Source of the DNA: an uncultured Alkalilimnicola sp.
Lineage (GTDB): Bacteria > Pseudomonadota > Gammaproteobacteria > Nitrococcales > AK92
Length of the DNA stretch: 64,000 nucleotides
Direction: 5' to 3'
Assembly: GCA_937951875.1 (NCBI GenBank)
Contig: CALGAN010000002.1
Coordinates: 62,001-126,000, forward strand
In this document: positions 9,626-17,685 of the stretch, in pieces
Position numbering within the stretch: the first letter of the stretch is position 1
Layout of the letters: each line of letters begins with the position of its first letter
Translations under genes and position numbers: made by a program
The notes under the pieces: model-generated
The model's database searches: none
Seen by the model: the letters and a program-made list of their open reading frames with translations, nothing else
What the model was told of the DNA's origin: nothing

Positions 9626-11812
9626 CTAGAGCAATTCCTGCGGATCGACGTCCAGCGACCAGCGTACCTTACGCGCGCTCTTCAGCCCCGGCAGGCCGTC
9701 ACACCAGAGCCCGAGTAGACGCTGCAAATCCTGACGGCGCGCCGCCTGCAGCAGCAGCTGCGCGCGGAAGCGCCCGGCGCGCCGCTCCATCGGCGCCGGC
9801 ACCGGCCCGAGCAGCAGTACGCCCGGCACGCCCAGCGCCTCGGCCCGCTGGCGGGCCTCCTCCAGGAACGCCGCCGGTGCGGCCGGTTGCACCGCCTCGG
9901 CGCGCAGCAGCGCCAGCGAGCCGAACGGCGGGAGGCCCAGCTGGCGACGTTCCTCCATGAGTGCCTCGGCGAAACGGCCGTAGCCGTCGCGCAGCAGGGT
10001 GTGCAGTAGTGGATGTTCCGGGTGATGGGTCTGCAGGATCACCTCGCCGGGGCGGTCGGCGCGGCCGGCGCGGCCGGCCACTTGCACGATCAGCTGCGCC
10101 AGCCGCTCGGTGGAGCGGAAATCGCTGCCGAACAGGCCCGAGTCGGCGTCGACGATGCCGACCAGCGTCACGCGCGGCAGGTGGTGGCCCTTGGCCAGCA
10201 TCTGCGTACCGATCAGGATGCGGCCCTCGCCGCTATGCGCACTGGCCAGCAGCTTGGCCATGGCGCCCTTGCGGCGGGTGCTGTCGCGGTCGATGCGCAC
10301 CAGGCCCAGGTCGGGGAAGTGCGCGCGCAGCGCCTCCTCGATCCGCTCCGTGCCCTGGCCCAGTGGCCGCAGCTCCGCGCTGCCGCAGACGGTGCACTGG
10401 CTGGGCGCCGGCCGCTCGTGGCCGCAATGGTGACAGCGCAGGCGGTTGTCGCGGAAGTGCAGGGTGAGGCGCGCGTCGCAGCGCGCGCAGGCGGCGACCC
10501 AGCCGCAGTCGTGGCACAGCAGCGTCGGCGCGAAGCCGCGCCGGTTCAGGAAGATCAGCACCTGGTTGCCGTCGTCGAGATGCCGGCGCATCTGCGCCAG
10601 CAGCGCCTGGCTCAGCCCGCCCTGCAGCGGCTGGCCGCGGATGTCCAGCAGCCGTACCCGCGGCATGCCGGCGCTGCCGGCGCGCTCGGGCAGCTTGAGA
10701 TGCACATAGCCGCGGTGAGCGACATTGAACAGGCTCTCCAGCGACGGCGTGGCCGAGCCCAGCACCACCGGGATGTCGAGGCGGCGGGCGCGCACCACCG
10801 CCAGATCCCGCGCCGAGTAGCGGAAGCCGTCCTGCTGCTTGAACGACGGGTCGTGCTCCTCGTCGACGATGATCAGGCCGGGCTGCGCCAGTGGCGTGAA
10901 CACCGCCGAGCGCGTGCCGATGACGATGCGGGCCGCGCCGTCCCGCGCCGCCAGCCAGGCGTTGAGCCGCTCCCGGTCGGACAGCGCTGAGTGGAACACC
11001 GCCATCGGCGTTCGGAAGCGGTGGGCGAAGCGCGCCACCAGCTGCGGGGTGAGGCCGATCTCCGGCACCAGCACCAGCGCTTGCTGCCCCTGCGCCAGCA
11101 CGGCGTCGATCGCTTCCAGGTACACCTCGGTCTTGCCGCTGCCGGTGACGCCATCGAGCAGGTGGCAGGCGAAGCCGTGGGCGCCACGCAGCGTGTCGCG
11201 GGCGGCGCGTTGCGCCTCGGTGAGCGGCAGCGGCTCGGCGTCGCCCTGGCCGTCCAGGAGGCCGTAGCTGGGCGAATGCACGGCTTCGATCCAGTGCTTC
11301 TCGGCCAGGCTGCGCAGCGTCGCGCGGGCACCGTTGGCGGCGACGCGGTCGTCGCTCAGCTCGCCGAGCGCGAGCTGGCGCAGCAGCTCGGCCTGGCGGG
11401 GCGCGCGGCGCGCCAGCTCGTCGGGATTGACCGCGCGGCCGGCGGCGGTCAGGCGCCAGCGCACGCTCTGCACCGGCTGCGCCGCCGCGCCTTGGCGTAG
11501 CGGCGGCGGCAGAATGGTCTGCAGCACCTCGCCGGCCGGGTGGTGGTAGTAGCGGCTGGCCCACAGCGCGAACTCCAGCAGCTCCGCTGGTATCAGCGGC
11601 GCGGTGTCGATCACGGCCTCGACCGGCTTGAGGCGGTGACGGTCGATGCAGCTATCGTCGGCGTTGCCGACCACGACGCCGACCTGGCGGCGGCGCCCGA
11701 ACGGCACCCACACCCGGGAGCCGGGAGCGAGCGGCGCGTCGCTCAGATAATCGAACAGCCTCGGCAGCGGTGATGGCACCGCCACCTGCACGATGTGGCG
11801 CACTTCGATCAT
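9626..11812 (-). CDS. priA: Primosomal replication restart helicase PriA
   Basis: A 728-residue superfamily-2 helicase that loads the replisome at stalled forks. The N-terminal 3'-DNA-binding domain begins HIVQVAVPSPLPRLFDYL. Helicase motifs are GVTGSGKTEVYLEAI (Walker A), LIIVDEEHDPSFKQQDGF (DEEH box) and VVLGSATPSLESL. The eight-cysteine zinc module is visible as CHDCGWVAACARC then CHHCGHERPAPSQCTVC. GTQMLAKGHHLPRVTLVGIV and VAGRAGRADRPGEV complete the set. ATG 11812 has GGGAG six bases upstream; a GTG one codon earlier is possible. It is followed by the SPOR gene on the same strand and preceded by a DnaA-box region. Confidence 0.96.
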   Translation of the reverse strand: MIEVRHIVQVAVPSPLPRLFDYLSDAPLAPGSRVWVPFGRRRQVGVVVGNADDSCIDRHRLKPVEAVIDTAPLIPAELLEFALWASRYYHHPAGEVLQTILPPPLRQGAAAQPVQSVRWRLTAAGRAVNPDELARRAPRQAELLRQLALGELSDDRVAANGARATLRSLAEKHWIEAVHSPSYGLLDGQGDAEPLPLTEAQRAARDTLRGAHGFACHLLDGVTGSGKTEVYLEAIDAVLAQGQQALVLVPEIGLTPQLVARFAHRFRTPMAVFHSALSDRERLNAWLAARDGAARIVIGTRSAVFTPLAQPGLIIVDEEHDPSFKQQDGFRYSARDLAVVRARRLDIPVVLGSATPSLESLFNVAHRGYVHLKLPERAGSAGMPRVRLLDIRGQPLQGGLSQALLAQMRRHLDDGNQVLIFLNRRGFAPTLLCHDCGWVAACARCDARLTLHFRDNRLRCHHCGHERPAPSQCTVCGSAELRPLGQGTERIEEALRAHFPDLGLVRIDRDSTRRKGAMAKLLASAHSGEGRILIGTQMLAKGHHLPRVTLVGIVDADSGLFGSDFRSTERLAQLIVQVAGRAGRADRPGEVILQTHHPEHPLLHTLLRDGYGRFAEALMEERRQLGLPPFGSLALLRAEAVQPAAPAAFLEEARQRAEALGVPGVLLLGPVPAPMERRAGRFRAQLLLQAARRQDLQRLLGLWCDGLPGLKSARKVRWSLDVDPQELL

Positions 11813-12159
11813 CACCGGCTCCCGGCGGCGGGGCGAGCGGTCCGCTTGAAGTAGTTTCTTAGCATGTTAAAAGTAACCCTGCGCCGCGGTTCGAAAATTC
11901 CCTGTTATGCACAACAGCCTGTGGATAAGTTTGTGGACGAATGCGGTGCGTCCATGGCCGCAGGTCGGCTGTGCGATCCGGCTCAGCGCTTCGCATACAC
12001 CCCTGGTGGCCCGCCAGATGCTCTTTGAAAACAATCGCTTGCCAAAGCGACGGGCGAGCCGCCCCGAGCAAGCGCCGCCATGAGGCTCGGCCGGACGGCG
12101 ATGTGCATAAATGTGGCTTCGATCGAGCCGCGGTTTCGCCGGACACTTATACTGGAACG
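11813..12159. promoter_or_regulatory. Intergenic DnaA-box cluster
   Basis: This 347-bp gap between divergent priA and the J-domain gene holds three exact TTATNCACA boxes: 11905-11913 (TTATGCACA, plus strand), 11920-11928 (TTATCCACA, minus strand) and 12102-12110 (TTATGCACA, minus strand). A weaker 7/9 match lies at 11932-11940. An AT-rich stretch (about 11846-11878) flanks the first pair, unusual in this GC-rich DNA. The arrangement could be a replication origin, a DnaA-titration or reactivation site, or DnaA control of priA. The usual neighbours of gammaproteobacterial oriC (dnaA, rpmH, mnmG) are absent here. A TATACT sequence at 12148-12153 is a possible -10 box so close to the J-domain gene that its mRNA would be nearly leaderless. 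Confidence 0.6.
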
Positions 12160-12744
12160 ATGTCCGATCTTACCGCTTCCGCGCTCGAATCGCTGCTGAG
12201 CCTGTTGCTGGAGGAGCTGCGCGCCCGGCCAGCGGGGCTGTCCGAATATGAACTGCTGCGCCGCCTCGATCAGCGCGGGATTCCGCCGTTCGCCGGTGCC
12301 GATCTACAGCGGCCCGAATCGCTGTACCGGACCCATTTCCGGCTGTTCCACTGCCTGTACCTGTTGCAGGAACGGCTGCGGGCAGCCGGGGAGGAGCTGC
12401 ACATCCATTGCCTGTCGATCCGCATCGGCCGGCGCGCGGAGGCCGAGCCGGGCGCTCTGGCCGCGCCGGATCCGCTGCGCGCTTACTACCTCGACGAGCG
12501 CAATCTCACCGCCGTCACCGGCGAGGAGGTGGAGGCGATGCTGGCCTCGTTCTGGCGCTGGTTCCATGCCCAGGACGCGCGGCGGGCGGCGCTGGCGGAA
12601 CTGGGGCTGAGCGATCCGGCGTCGCCGGCGGAGATCAAGCGCGCCTATCGCCGCCTGGTCATGCAGCACCACCCGGATCGGGGCGGCGATACCGCTCGGC
12701 TGCAGGCGCTCAACGCCGCGATGGCGCAGCTGGAGCAGGGCTGA
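12160..12744 (+). CDS. DNAJ-related protein with C-terminal J domain
   Basis: A 194-residue protein. The first 130 residues (SEYELLRRLDQRGIPPF, YRTHFRLFHCLYLLQERL, RAYYLDERNLTAVTGEEVEAML) match the DNAJ-related N-terminal family of gammaproteobacteria. The last 55 form a J domain: LGLSDPASPAEIKRAYRRLV then HHPDRGGDTARLQALNAA, with the HPD motif needed to stimulate DnaK. It is presumably a co-chaperone of unknown client. The ribosome site is weak (only GGAA just before the ATG). The stop codon abuts the stop of the next, convergent gene (TGATCA). Confidence 0.85.
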   Translation: MSDLTASALESLLSLLLEELRARPAGLSEYELLRRLDQRGIPPFAGADLQRPESLYRTHFRLFHCLYLLQERLRAAGEELHIHCLSIRIGRRAEAEPGALAAPDPLRAYYLDERNLTAVTGEEVEAMLASFWRWFHAQDARRAALAELGLSDPASPAEIKRAYRRLVMQHHPDRGGDTARLQALNAAMAQLEQG

Positions 12745-13305
12745 TCAGCAGACGATCCAGGCCGATTCGATCGCCTGGTAGAGATCGCCGAACGGCGTGC
12801 CCGGGCAAGCGGCGTGGATGATCTGCGCCAGCGCGTCCTGCGCTTCCGGCTCGGGGCGGGGGCAGCTCTTGCGCATGAACAGCGCGGCGTTGACCGCGGC
12901 GTCGCGCCAGCGCTCGGACGGCGGCGACACCGGCAGGCCCGGCGGCAGATCCTGCAGGAACAGCTGCTGCTCGATCTGCTCGGCGTTGAGCTCGGCTTCC
13001 AGGATTTGCTTGCGCACCGCTAGGCCCTCGTCCTCCACGCCGCTCGGCGGCTGCCGCAGCTGGCGGCGCAGGGCGCGCATCGGCTCGATGATGTCGCGGT
13101 GCCACTCCAGGGCGCGGCGGATCGCCTCTTCCAGCTCGGTGGCGCCGAGGCGGCCCTTGCCTTGCAGGCCGGCCCAGATCGTGCCCAGCAGCAGGCTGAT
13201 GGCCAGCCCGTAGCGGGCCTGGATGCGCAGGCAGGTGGCCTTGACTTCCTCCTGATCGTAAAGCTCGACGGCGAAAGTCCAGAGTTTGGCGGCTTCGTCT
13301 TTCAT
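12745..13305 (-). CDS. TIGR02444 (DUF2390) family protein
   Basis: A 186-residue protein of unknown function. The N-terminal half (LWTFAVELYDQEEVKATCLR, RYGLAISLLLGTIWAGLQGK) matches the TIGR02444/DUF2390 family, which in gammaproteobacteria is often near DNAJ-related or ATP-binding genes. It is mostly alpha-helical, with no signal peptide; a moderately hydrophobic helix (ISLLLGTIWAGL) is more likely a core helix than a membrane segment. The C-terminus is Cys-containing (MRKSCPRP, AACPGTPF, WIVC). Stop codon directly abuts the DNAJ-related gene. Confidence 0.75.
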   Translation of the reverse strand: MKDEAAKLWTFAVELYDQEEVKATCLRIQARYGLAISLLLGTIWAGLQGKGRLGATELEEAIRRALEWHRDIIEPMRALRRQLRQPPSGVEDEGLAVRKQILEAELNAEQIEQQLFLQDLPPGLPVSPPSERWRDAAVNAALFMRKSCPRPEPEAQDALAQIIHAACPGTPFGDLYQAIESAWIVC

Positions 13306-13354
13306 TGCTCGGTTGGCTCGGTCCAGGACGGAACCAGTTTAGCGTCGGCACCAT

Positions 13355-13381
13355 AAAAAAGCCGCCCGGAGGGCGGCTTTT
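13355..13381 (-). terminator. Intrinsic terminator of pntAB
   Basis: On the minus strand a perfect 7-bp stem (GCCGCCC / GGGCGGC, 3-nt loop) is followed by six T residues, 19 bp after the pntB stop codon. The A-run on the other arm makes it potentially bidirectional. Confidence 0.92.
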
Positions 13382-13399
13382 GGGAATCGCCTGGTCGGC

Positions 13400-14830
13400 T
13401 TAGGCGGCCGACTTCAGCGCGGCGAACACCTCTTCCAGCATCTGCTTGGCGTCGCCAAACAGCATGCGGTTGTTCTCCTTGTAGAACAGCGGGTTGTCGA
13501 CGCCGGCGTAGCCCGAGGCCATGGACCGCTTCATCATGATCGAGGTCTTGGCCTTCCAGACCTCCAGCACCGGCATGCCGGCGATGGGGCTGTTGGGGTT
13601 CTCCTGGGCCGCCGGATTGACGATGTCGTTGGCGCCGATGACGATCGCCACGTCGGTGTCCGGGAAGTCCTCGTTGATCTCGTCCATTTCCAGAACGATG
13701 TCGTAGGGGACCTTGGCCTCGGCCAGCAGCACGTTCATGTGGCCCGGCATGCGACCGGCCACCGGGTGGATGGCGAAGCGCACGTTCACACCCTTCTCGC
13801 GCAGCAGCTGGGTGATCTCCGAGACGATGTGCTGGGCCTGCGCCACCGCCATGCCGTAGCCCGGCACGATGATCACGTTCTTGGCCTCGCGCAGCATCTC
13901 GGCGGTTTCCACCGCGGAGATCGGCGTGACCTCGCCGGCCGGCTGCTCGCTGCCGCCGCCCGCAGCACCAGCGCCGGCGCCGGCGCCGGCGCCGAAGCCG
14001 CCCGCGATCACGCTGATGAAGTTGCGGTTCATGGCGTTGCACATGATGTAGGACAGGATCGCGCCCGAGGAGCCCACCAGCGCGCCGGTGACGATCAGCA
14101 GGTCGTTGGAGAGCATGAAGCCGGTGGCCGCGGCGGCCCAGCCCGAGTAGCTGTTGAGCATGGACACCACCACCGGCATGTCGGCGCCGCCGATGGCCAT
14201 CACCATGTGGATGCCGAACAGCAGCGAGATCACCGACATGATGATCAGCGCCGGCAGGCCCTGCTCGATGGTTTCGGCCTTCAGGAAGTCGTAGCCGAAG
14301 TAGATCACCACCAGCAGGGCGATCAGGTTCAGCCAGTGCCGGGCCGGCAGCAGCAGCGGCTTGCCGCCGATCTTGCCGGACAGCTTGCCGAAGGCGATCA
14401 GCGAGCCGGAGAAGGTCACCAGGCCGATCAGGATGCCGACGTAGATTTCCACCAGGTGGATGGTGTGCTCAGCGCCGGTGTAGGCGGCGGCAGCGGCCGG
14501 ATCGATGTAGCTGGCGAAGCCCACCAGCGCCGCCGCCAGACCGACCAGGCTGTGCATCAGCGCCACCAGCTCCGGCATCTGGGTCATCTGCACCTTGCGC
14601 GCCGCGTACAGGCCGATGCTGCCGCCGACCAGCAGGGCGAGGATGATCCAGCCAAAGCCGCTGGGGGTGACGCTGGGGCCGAACACGGTGGCCAGCACCG
14701 CCAGCGTCATGCCGGCGATGCCGTAGAGGTTGCCGCGCTTGGCCGTCTCCGGATGAGACAGGCCGCCGAGGCTGAGGATGAAGAGAATGGCCGCCCCGAT
14801 GTAGGCGACGGTGACTAGACCGTAAGACAT
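13400..14830 (-). CDS. pntB: NAD(P) transhydrogenase subunit beta
   Basis: A 476-residue integral membrane protein of the proton-translocating transhydrogenase, which makes NADPH from NADH using the proton gradient. The N-terminal half has about nine hydrophobic segments; the C-terminal NADP-binding domain III includes NVIIVPGYGMAVAQAQHIVS, GRMPGHMNVLLAEAKVPYD, ANDIVNPAAQENPNSPIAGM and SMASGYAGVDNPLFY. The linker between domains is an almost pure Gly-Ala run (GAGAGAGAGAAGGG) encoded by a hexamer repeat. It is 21 bp downstream of pntA and ends with a terminator, a two-gene operon. Confidence 0.95.
   Translation of the reverse strand: MSYGLVTVAYIGAAILFILSLGGLSHPETAKRGNLYGIAGMTLAVLATVFGPSVTPSGFGWIILALLVGGSIGLYAARKVQMTQMPELVALMHSLVGLAAALVGFASYIDPAAAAAYTGAEHTIHLVEIYVGILIGLVTFSGSLIAFGKLSGKIGGKPLLLPARHWLNLIALLVVIYFGYDFLKAETIEQGLPALIIMSVISLLFGIHMVMAIGGADMPVVVSMLNSYSGWAAAATGFMLSNDLLIVTGALVGSSGAILSYIMCNAMNRNFISVIAGGFGAGAGAGAGAAGGGSEQPAGEVTPISAVETAEMLREAKNVIIVPGYGMAVAQAQHIVSEITQLLREKGVNVRFAIHPVAGRMPGHMNVLLAEAKVPYDIVLEMDEINEDFPDTDVAIVIGANDIVNPAAQENPNSPIAGMPVLEVWKAKTSIMMKRSMASGYAGVDNPLFYKENNRMLFGDAKQMLEEVFAALKSAA
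13971..13994. repeat. Hexamer tandem repeat (4 x GCGCCG) inside pntB
   Basis: Four exact copies of GCGCCG encode alternating Gly-Ala in the inter-domain linker of PntB. Whole-unit gain or loss would change linker length by two residues without a frameshift. Confidence 0.85.
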
Positions 14831-14851
14831 GATTGTTTCGCCCCCCAGGTA

Positions 14852-16441
14852 TTACTTGCGGAACATGGCCAGCATGCGCCGGGTCACGGCGAAACCGCCG
14901 AACATGTTGATCGCGGTCAGCGCTATGGCCAGTGCCGCCAGAGCGGCGATCAAGCCGCCGGGGCGACCGTTGGCCATGCTCTCGTTCAACGGCGGGGCGA
15001 TCTGGACCAGCGCGCCGATGACGATGATGCTGGAGATGGCGTTGGTGACGCTCATCAGCGGCGTATGCAGGCTAGGCGTGACGTTCCACACCACCATGTA
15101 GCCGACGAAGCAGGCCAGCACGAACACCGTGAAGTGCCCGAGGAACGAGGCCGGCGCGCCGAGGCCGATCAGCAGGAACGCGAGCGCGCCCAGGCCGAAC
15201 AGGATGGCGATGTTCTTGGCCGGGGTCGGACCGCTGGGCTTGCCGTGGCCCTTGGGCGCCTGCTGCGCGGCGGCCGCCGGCTTGGCGGGTTGGGCCGGAG
15301 CGGCGGACAGCTTGGGCGGCGGAGGCGGCCAGGTGATCTCGCCGTCCTTGATCACGGTGGCGCCGCGGATCACCTCGTCTTCCATATTGACGTTGATCGT
15401 GCCGTCCTTGCTCTTGCACAGCTCTTCGAGCAGGCGCAGCAGGTTGGTGGCGTACAGCGTGCTGGACTGCTTGGCCAGGCGGCTGGGCAGGTCGGTGTAG
15501 CCGATGATGGTGACGCCGTGGCGCACCACCACCTCGCCGGGCACGGTCAACTCGCAGTTGCCGCCCTGCTCGGCGGCCAGGTCGACGATGACGCTGCCGG
15601 GCTTCATCGACTGCACCATCTCGGCGGTGATGAGCTTCGGCGCCGGCTTGCCCGGGATCAGGGCGGTGGTGATGATGATGTCGACTTCCTTGGCCTGCTG
15701 GGCGAACACCTCGCGCTGCGCCTTCTGGAAGCCCTCGCTCATGACCTTGGCGTAGCCGCCGGTGCCGCTGCCTTCCTCCTCGTAGGGTACGGCCACGAAC
15801 TCGGCGCCCATGGAGCGAACCTGGTCGGCCACTTCGGGGCGGGTGTCGTTGGCGCGCACGATCGCGCCCAGGCCGGAAGCCGCGCCGATCGCGGCGAGGC
15901 CGGCGACGCCGGCACCGATCACGAACACCTTGGCCGGCGGTACCTTGCCCGCGGCGGTGATCTGGCCGGTGAAGAAGCGACCGAAGTGGTGGGCGGCCTC
16001 GATCACGGCGCGGTAGCCGGCGATGTTGGCCATGGACGACAGCGCGTCCATCTTCTGAGCGCGCGACATGCGCGGCACGCTGTCCATCGCCAGCACGGTG
16101 GCTTTCTTCGCGGCCAGTTGCTGCATCAGCTCCGGATTCTGGGCCGGCCAGATGAAGCTGATCAGGGTCGCGCCTTCGCGCATCAGCGCCACTTCCTCGG
16201 CGGAGGGGCCGCGCACTTTCAGGATCAAATCGACGCTGCCGTACAAGCTGGCGGCATCGGGGGCGATCTGGGCACCGGCCGCGCGATAGGCTTCGTCGCT
16301 GAAATTGGCCGCATCGCCGGCGCCGGTCTCTACCGTGACCGCAAAGCCCAGCTTGATCAGTTTTTCGACCACGTCAGGGACGGTCGCTACGCGCTTCTCG
16401 CCCGGAAATATTTCTTTTGGTACGCCTATGGTCAGAGGCAT
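14852..16441 (-). CDS. pntA: NAD(P) transhydrogenase subunit alpha
   Basis: A 529-residue E. coli-type fused alpha subunit: NAD-binding domain I (MPLTIGVPKEIFPGEKRVAT, VFVIGAGVAGLAAIGAASGL, DLAAEQGGNCELT) followed, after a Pro/Ala/Lys linker at about residues 378-412, by four membrane segments (IAILFGLGALAFLLIGLG onward). Many bacteria split these parts into PntAA and PntAB; here they are one chain. The start has GGAGG five bases upstream. The 5' gap to the HNH gene is long (572 bp), leaving ample room for regulation, but I see no convincing promoter on this strand. Confidence 0.95.
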   Translation of the reverse strand: MPLTIGVPKEIFPGEKRVATVPDVVEKLIKLGFAVTVETGAGDAANFSDEAYRAAGAQIAPDAASLYGSVDLILKVRGPSAEEVALMREGATLISFIWPAQNPELMQQLAAKKATVLAMDSVPRMSRAQKMDALSSMANIAGYRAVIEAAHHFGRFFTGQITAAGKVPPAKVFVIGAGVAGLAAIGAASGLGAIVRANDTRPEVADQVRSMGAEFVAVPYEEEGSGTGGYAKVMSEGFQKAQREVFAQQAKEVDIIITTALIPGKPAPKLITAEMVQSMKPGSVIVDLAAEQGGNCELTVPGEVVVRHGVTIIGYTDLPSRLAKQSSTLYATNLLRLLEELCKSKDGTINVNMEDEVIRGATVIKDGEITWPPPPPKLSAAPAQPAKPAAAAQQAPKGHGKPSGPTPAKNIAILFGLGALAFLLIGLGAPASFLGHFTVFVLACFVGYMVVWNVTPSLHTPLMSVTNAISSIIVIGALVQIAPPLNESMANGRPGGLIAALAALAIALTAINMFGGFAVTRRMLAMFRK

Positions 16442-17013
16442 ACGCTCCTCCCCAATAGATCAGTTGGTCCGCCGCCCAATCGTGGAACGGATTAGTTTCG
16501 CTTGTGCATCGTTAGCCGATGCCGGCCGATTGAAAAGTAACGAACGCGACAACCCGGCGGCTCCCGAGTCAACTTGTTCCTTACTCTTTGCGCCCTTTGT
16601 CGGCCGGAGCGACAGGCTGGGCGATACTACCGGAACAACGAGGCATGTTGGAAGCGTTCCTGTACCGATACGGGATGCTAAGTTAGCGCTATCGCAGGAA
16701 AAGGGCGGTCCGCCGGGCCCTCCCGGGGCGGGGGTGCGGCGGCGGCGCGTCGGGCGCGGCGCTGGCCGCGGACCCTGGGCGGCGCGGCGAGCAGGGAGTG
16801 TTTTCAAAGGGATAGCTCGCCTGAGCCTTGCGCGCCCCGGCGGCGGCGCACGCGGCGTCGGCGACGGCCGGCGGGTTACGGTCCGGGCGGTGGCGTCCCA
16901 TATTTAATGGAGGGCCGGCCGGCTCGATGCGAGGCGATATTTATATGCCCGCATAATTGCCTTTTATGGGCAAACCTGGAATAAGCTAAGGCGAGCGTCG
17001 GCCATGATCAGAC
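16442..17013. other. Long divergent intergenic gap (pntA / HNH gene)
   Basis: 572 bp with no gene I can support. The middle (about 16690-16870) is very GC-rich with many short inverted repeats, such as GGTCCGC at 16707-16713 matched by GCGGACC at 16768-16774. The part next to the HNH gene (16899-16985) is AT-rich and holds promoter-like sequence. No Shine-Dalgarno-preceded small ORF stands out. It could host a small RNA or long leaders, but nothing in it proves that. Confidence 0.5.
16957..16985 (+). promoter_or_regulatory. Candidate sigma-70 promoter of the HNH gene
   Basis: TTGCCT, 17-bp spacer, AATAAG (4/6 and 4/6 matches to consensus), 29 bp upstream of the HNH start codon, in the only AT-rich part of the gap. 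Confidence 0.35.
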
Positions 17014-17646
17014 ATGGAGAGCATCGTGCCGAGCCTAGAGCACCAGATCCTTAGGACGGATGTCTCGGGCATGCCGCTGGAGTGGATCGACTACCAGGAA
17101 GCGGTGCGCCTGTACTACCTGGAGCAGGTGGCTTACACCTGCGGTCGGCTGCTCTATCGCATTCGCGGCGGCATCAATGCCGTTACCGGTCGTCGCAGCG
17201 TGCTGGAGCTGAATTCCATCATCGCCACCGAAGGCGCGATCCAGGCTTCGCTGCGCGCCAATCCCGACTATGTCCCGCCTCTGAGCAACAAAGCGCTGTT
17301 TCGCCGCGACGACCATCTTTGCATGTATTGCGGCGGCCGCTTCCCGGAGGGCATGTTGTCGCGCGACCACGTGCGGCCGATCAGCCGCGGCGGCCTCGAC
17401 GTCTGGAGCAACGTGGTGAGCGCTTGCAAGCGCTGCAACAACTACAAGGGCAACCGCGAGCCCGAGGAATGCGGCATGCAGCTGCTGGCGGTGCCGTTCG
17501 TGCCGACCCACGCCGAGTACGTGTACCTGCAGGGCCGCCGCATCCTCGCCGACCAGATGGAGTTCCTGCGCGCCCATTTCCCGCGGCGCAGCCCGCTGCG
17601 CGAGCGGCTGCGCAACGTCGTTTCCGGGCAGATGACCCTGCTCTGA
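17014..17646 (+). CDS. HNH endonuclease family protein
   Basis: A 210-residue protein. A zinc-ribbon-like HNH domain spans about residues 105-155: CMYCGGRFPEG, then SRDHVRPISRGGLDVWSNV and CKRCNNYKGNRE, with two CxxC pairs and the DH and N residues of the nuclease core. The N-terminal 90 residues (LEWIDYQEAVRLYYLEQVAY, IRGGINAVTGRRSVLELNSI) are conserved in this chromosomal HNH group of gammaproteobacteria. It is a housekeeping-type gene, not part of an obvious restriction or mobile system here. Biological target is unknown. ATG 17014 has a poor ribosome site, so the start is tentative. Confidence 0.85.
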   Translation: MESIVPSLEHQILRTDVSGMPLEWIDYQEAVRLYYLEQVAYTCGRLLYRIRGGINAVTGRRSVLELNSIIATEGAIQASLRANPDYVPPLSNKALFRRDDHLCMYCGGRFPEGMLSRDHVRPISRGGLDVWSNVVSACKRCNNYKGNREPEECGMQLLAVPFVPTHAEYVYLQGRRILADQMEFLRAHFPRRSPLRERLRNVVSGQMTLL

Positions 17647-17655
17647 GCGCGCGCG

Positions 17656-17685
17656 GCGGGCCGCTACGCGGCCGATCCGGCCCGC
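17656..17685. terminator. Overlapping GC hairpins between convergent HNH and EamA genes
   Basis: Two alternative perfect stems: GGCCGC / GCGGCC (17659-17673, loop TAC, spanning the EamA stop codon) and GCGGGCC / GGCCCGC (17656-17685). Neither has a U-tract. Confidence 0.4.

Noticed and set aside
11813..12159. Calling this region oriC outright
   Set aside because: DnaA boxes are convincing, but a full box array, GC-skew evidence and the usual origin neighbours are missing from the window.
16707..16774. GGTCCGC / GCGGACC arms as a large structured RNA
   Set aside because: Seven-base arms 54 nt apart in very GC-rich sequence are expected by chance; mentioned only as part of the gap.
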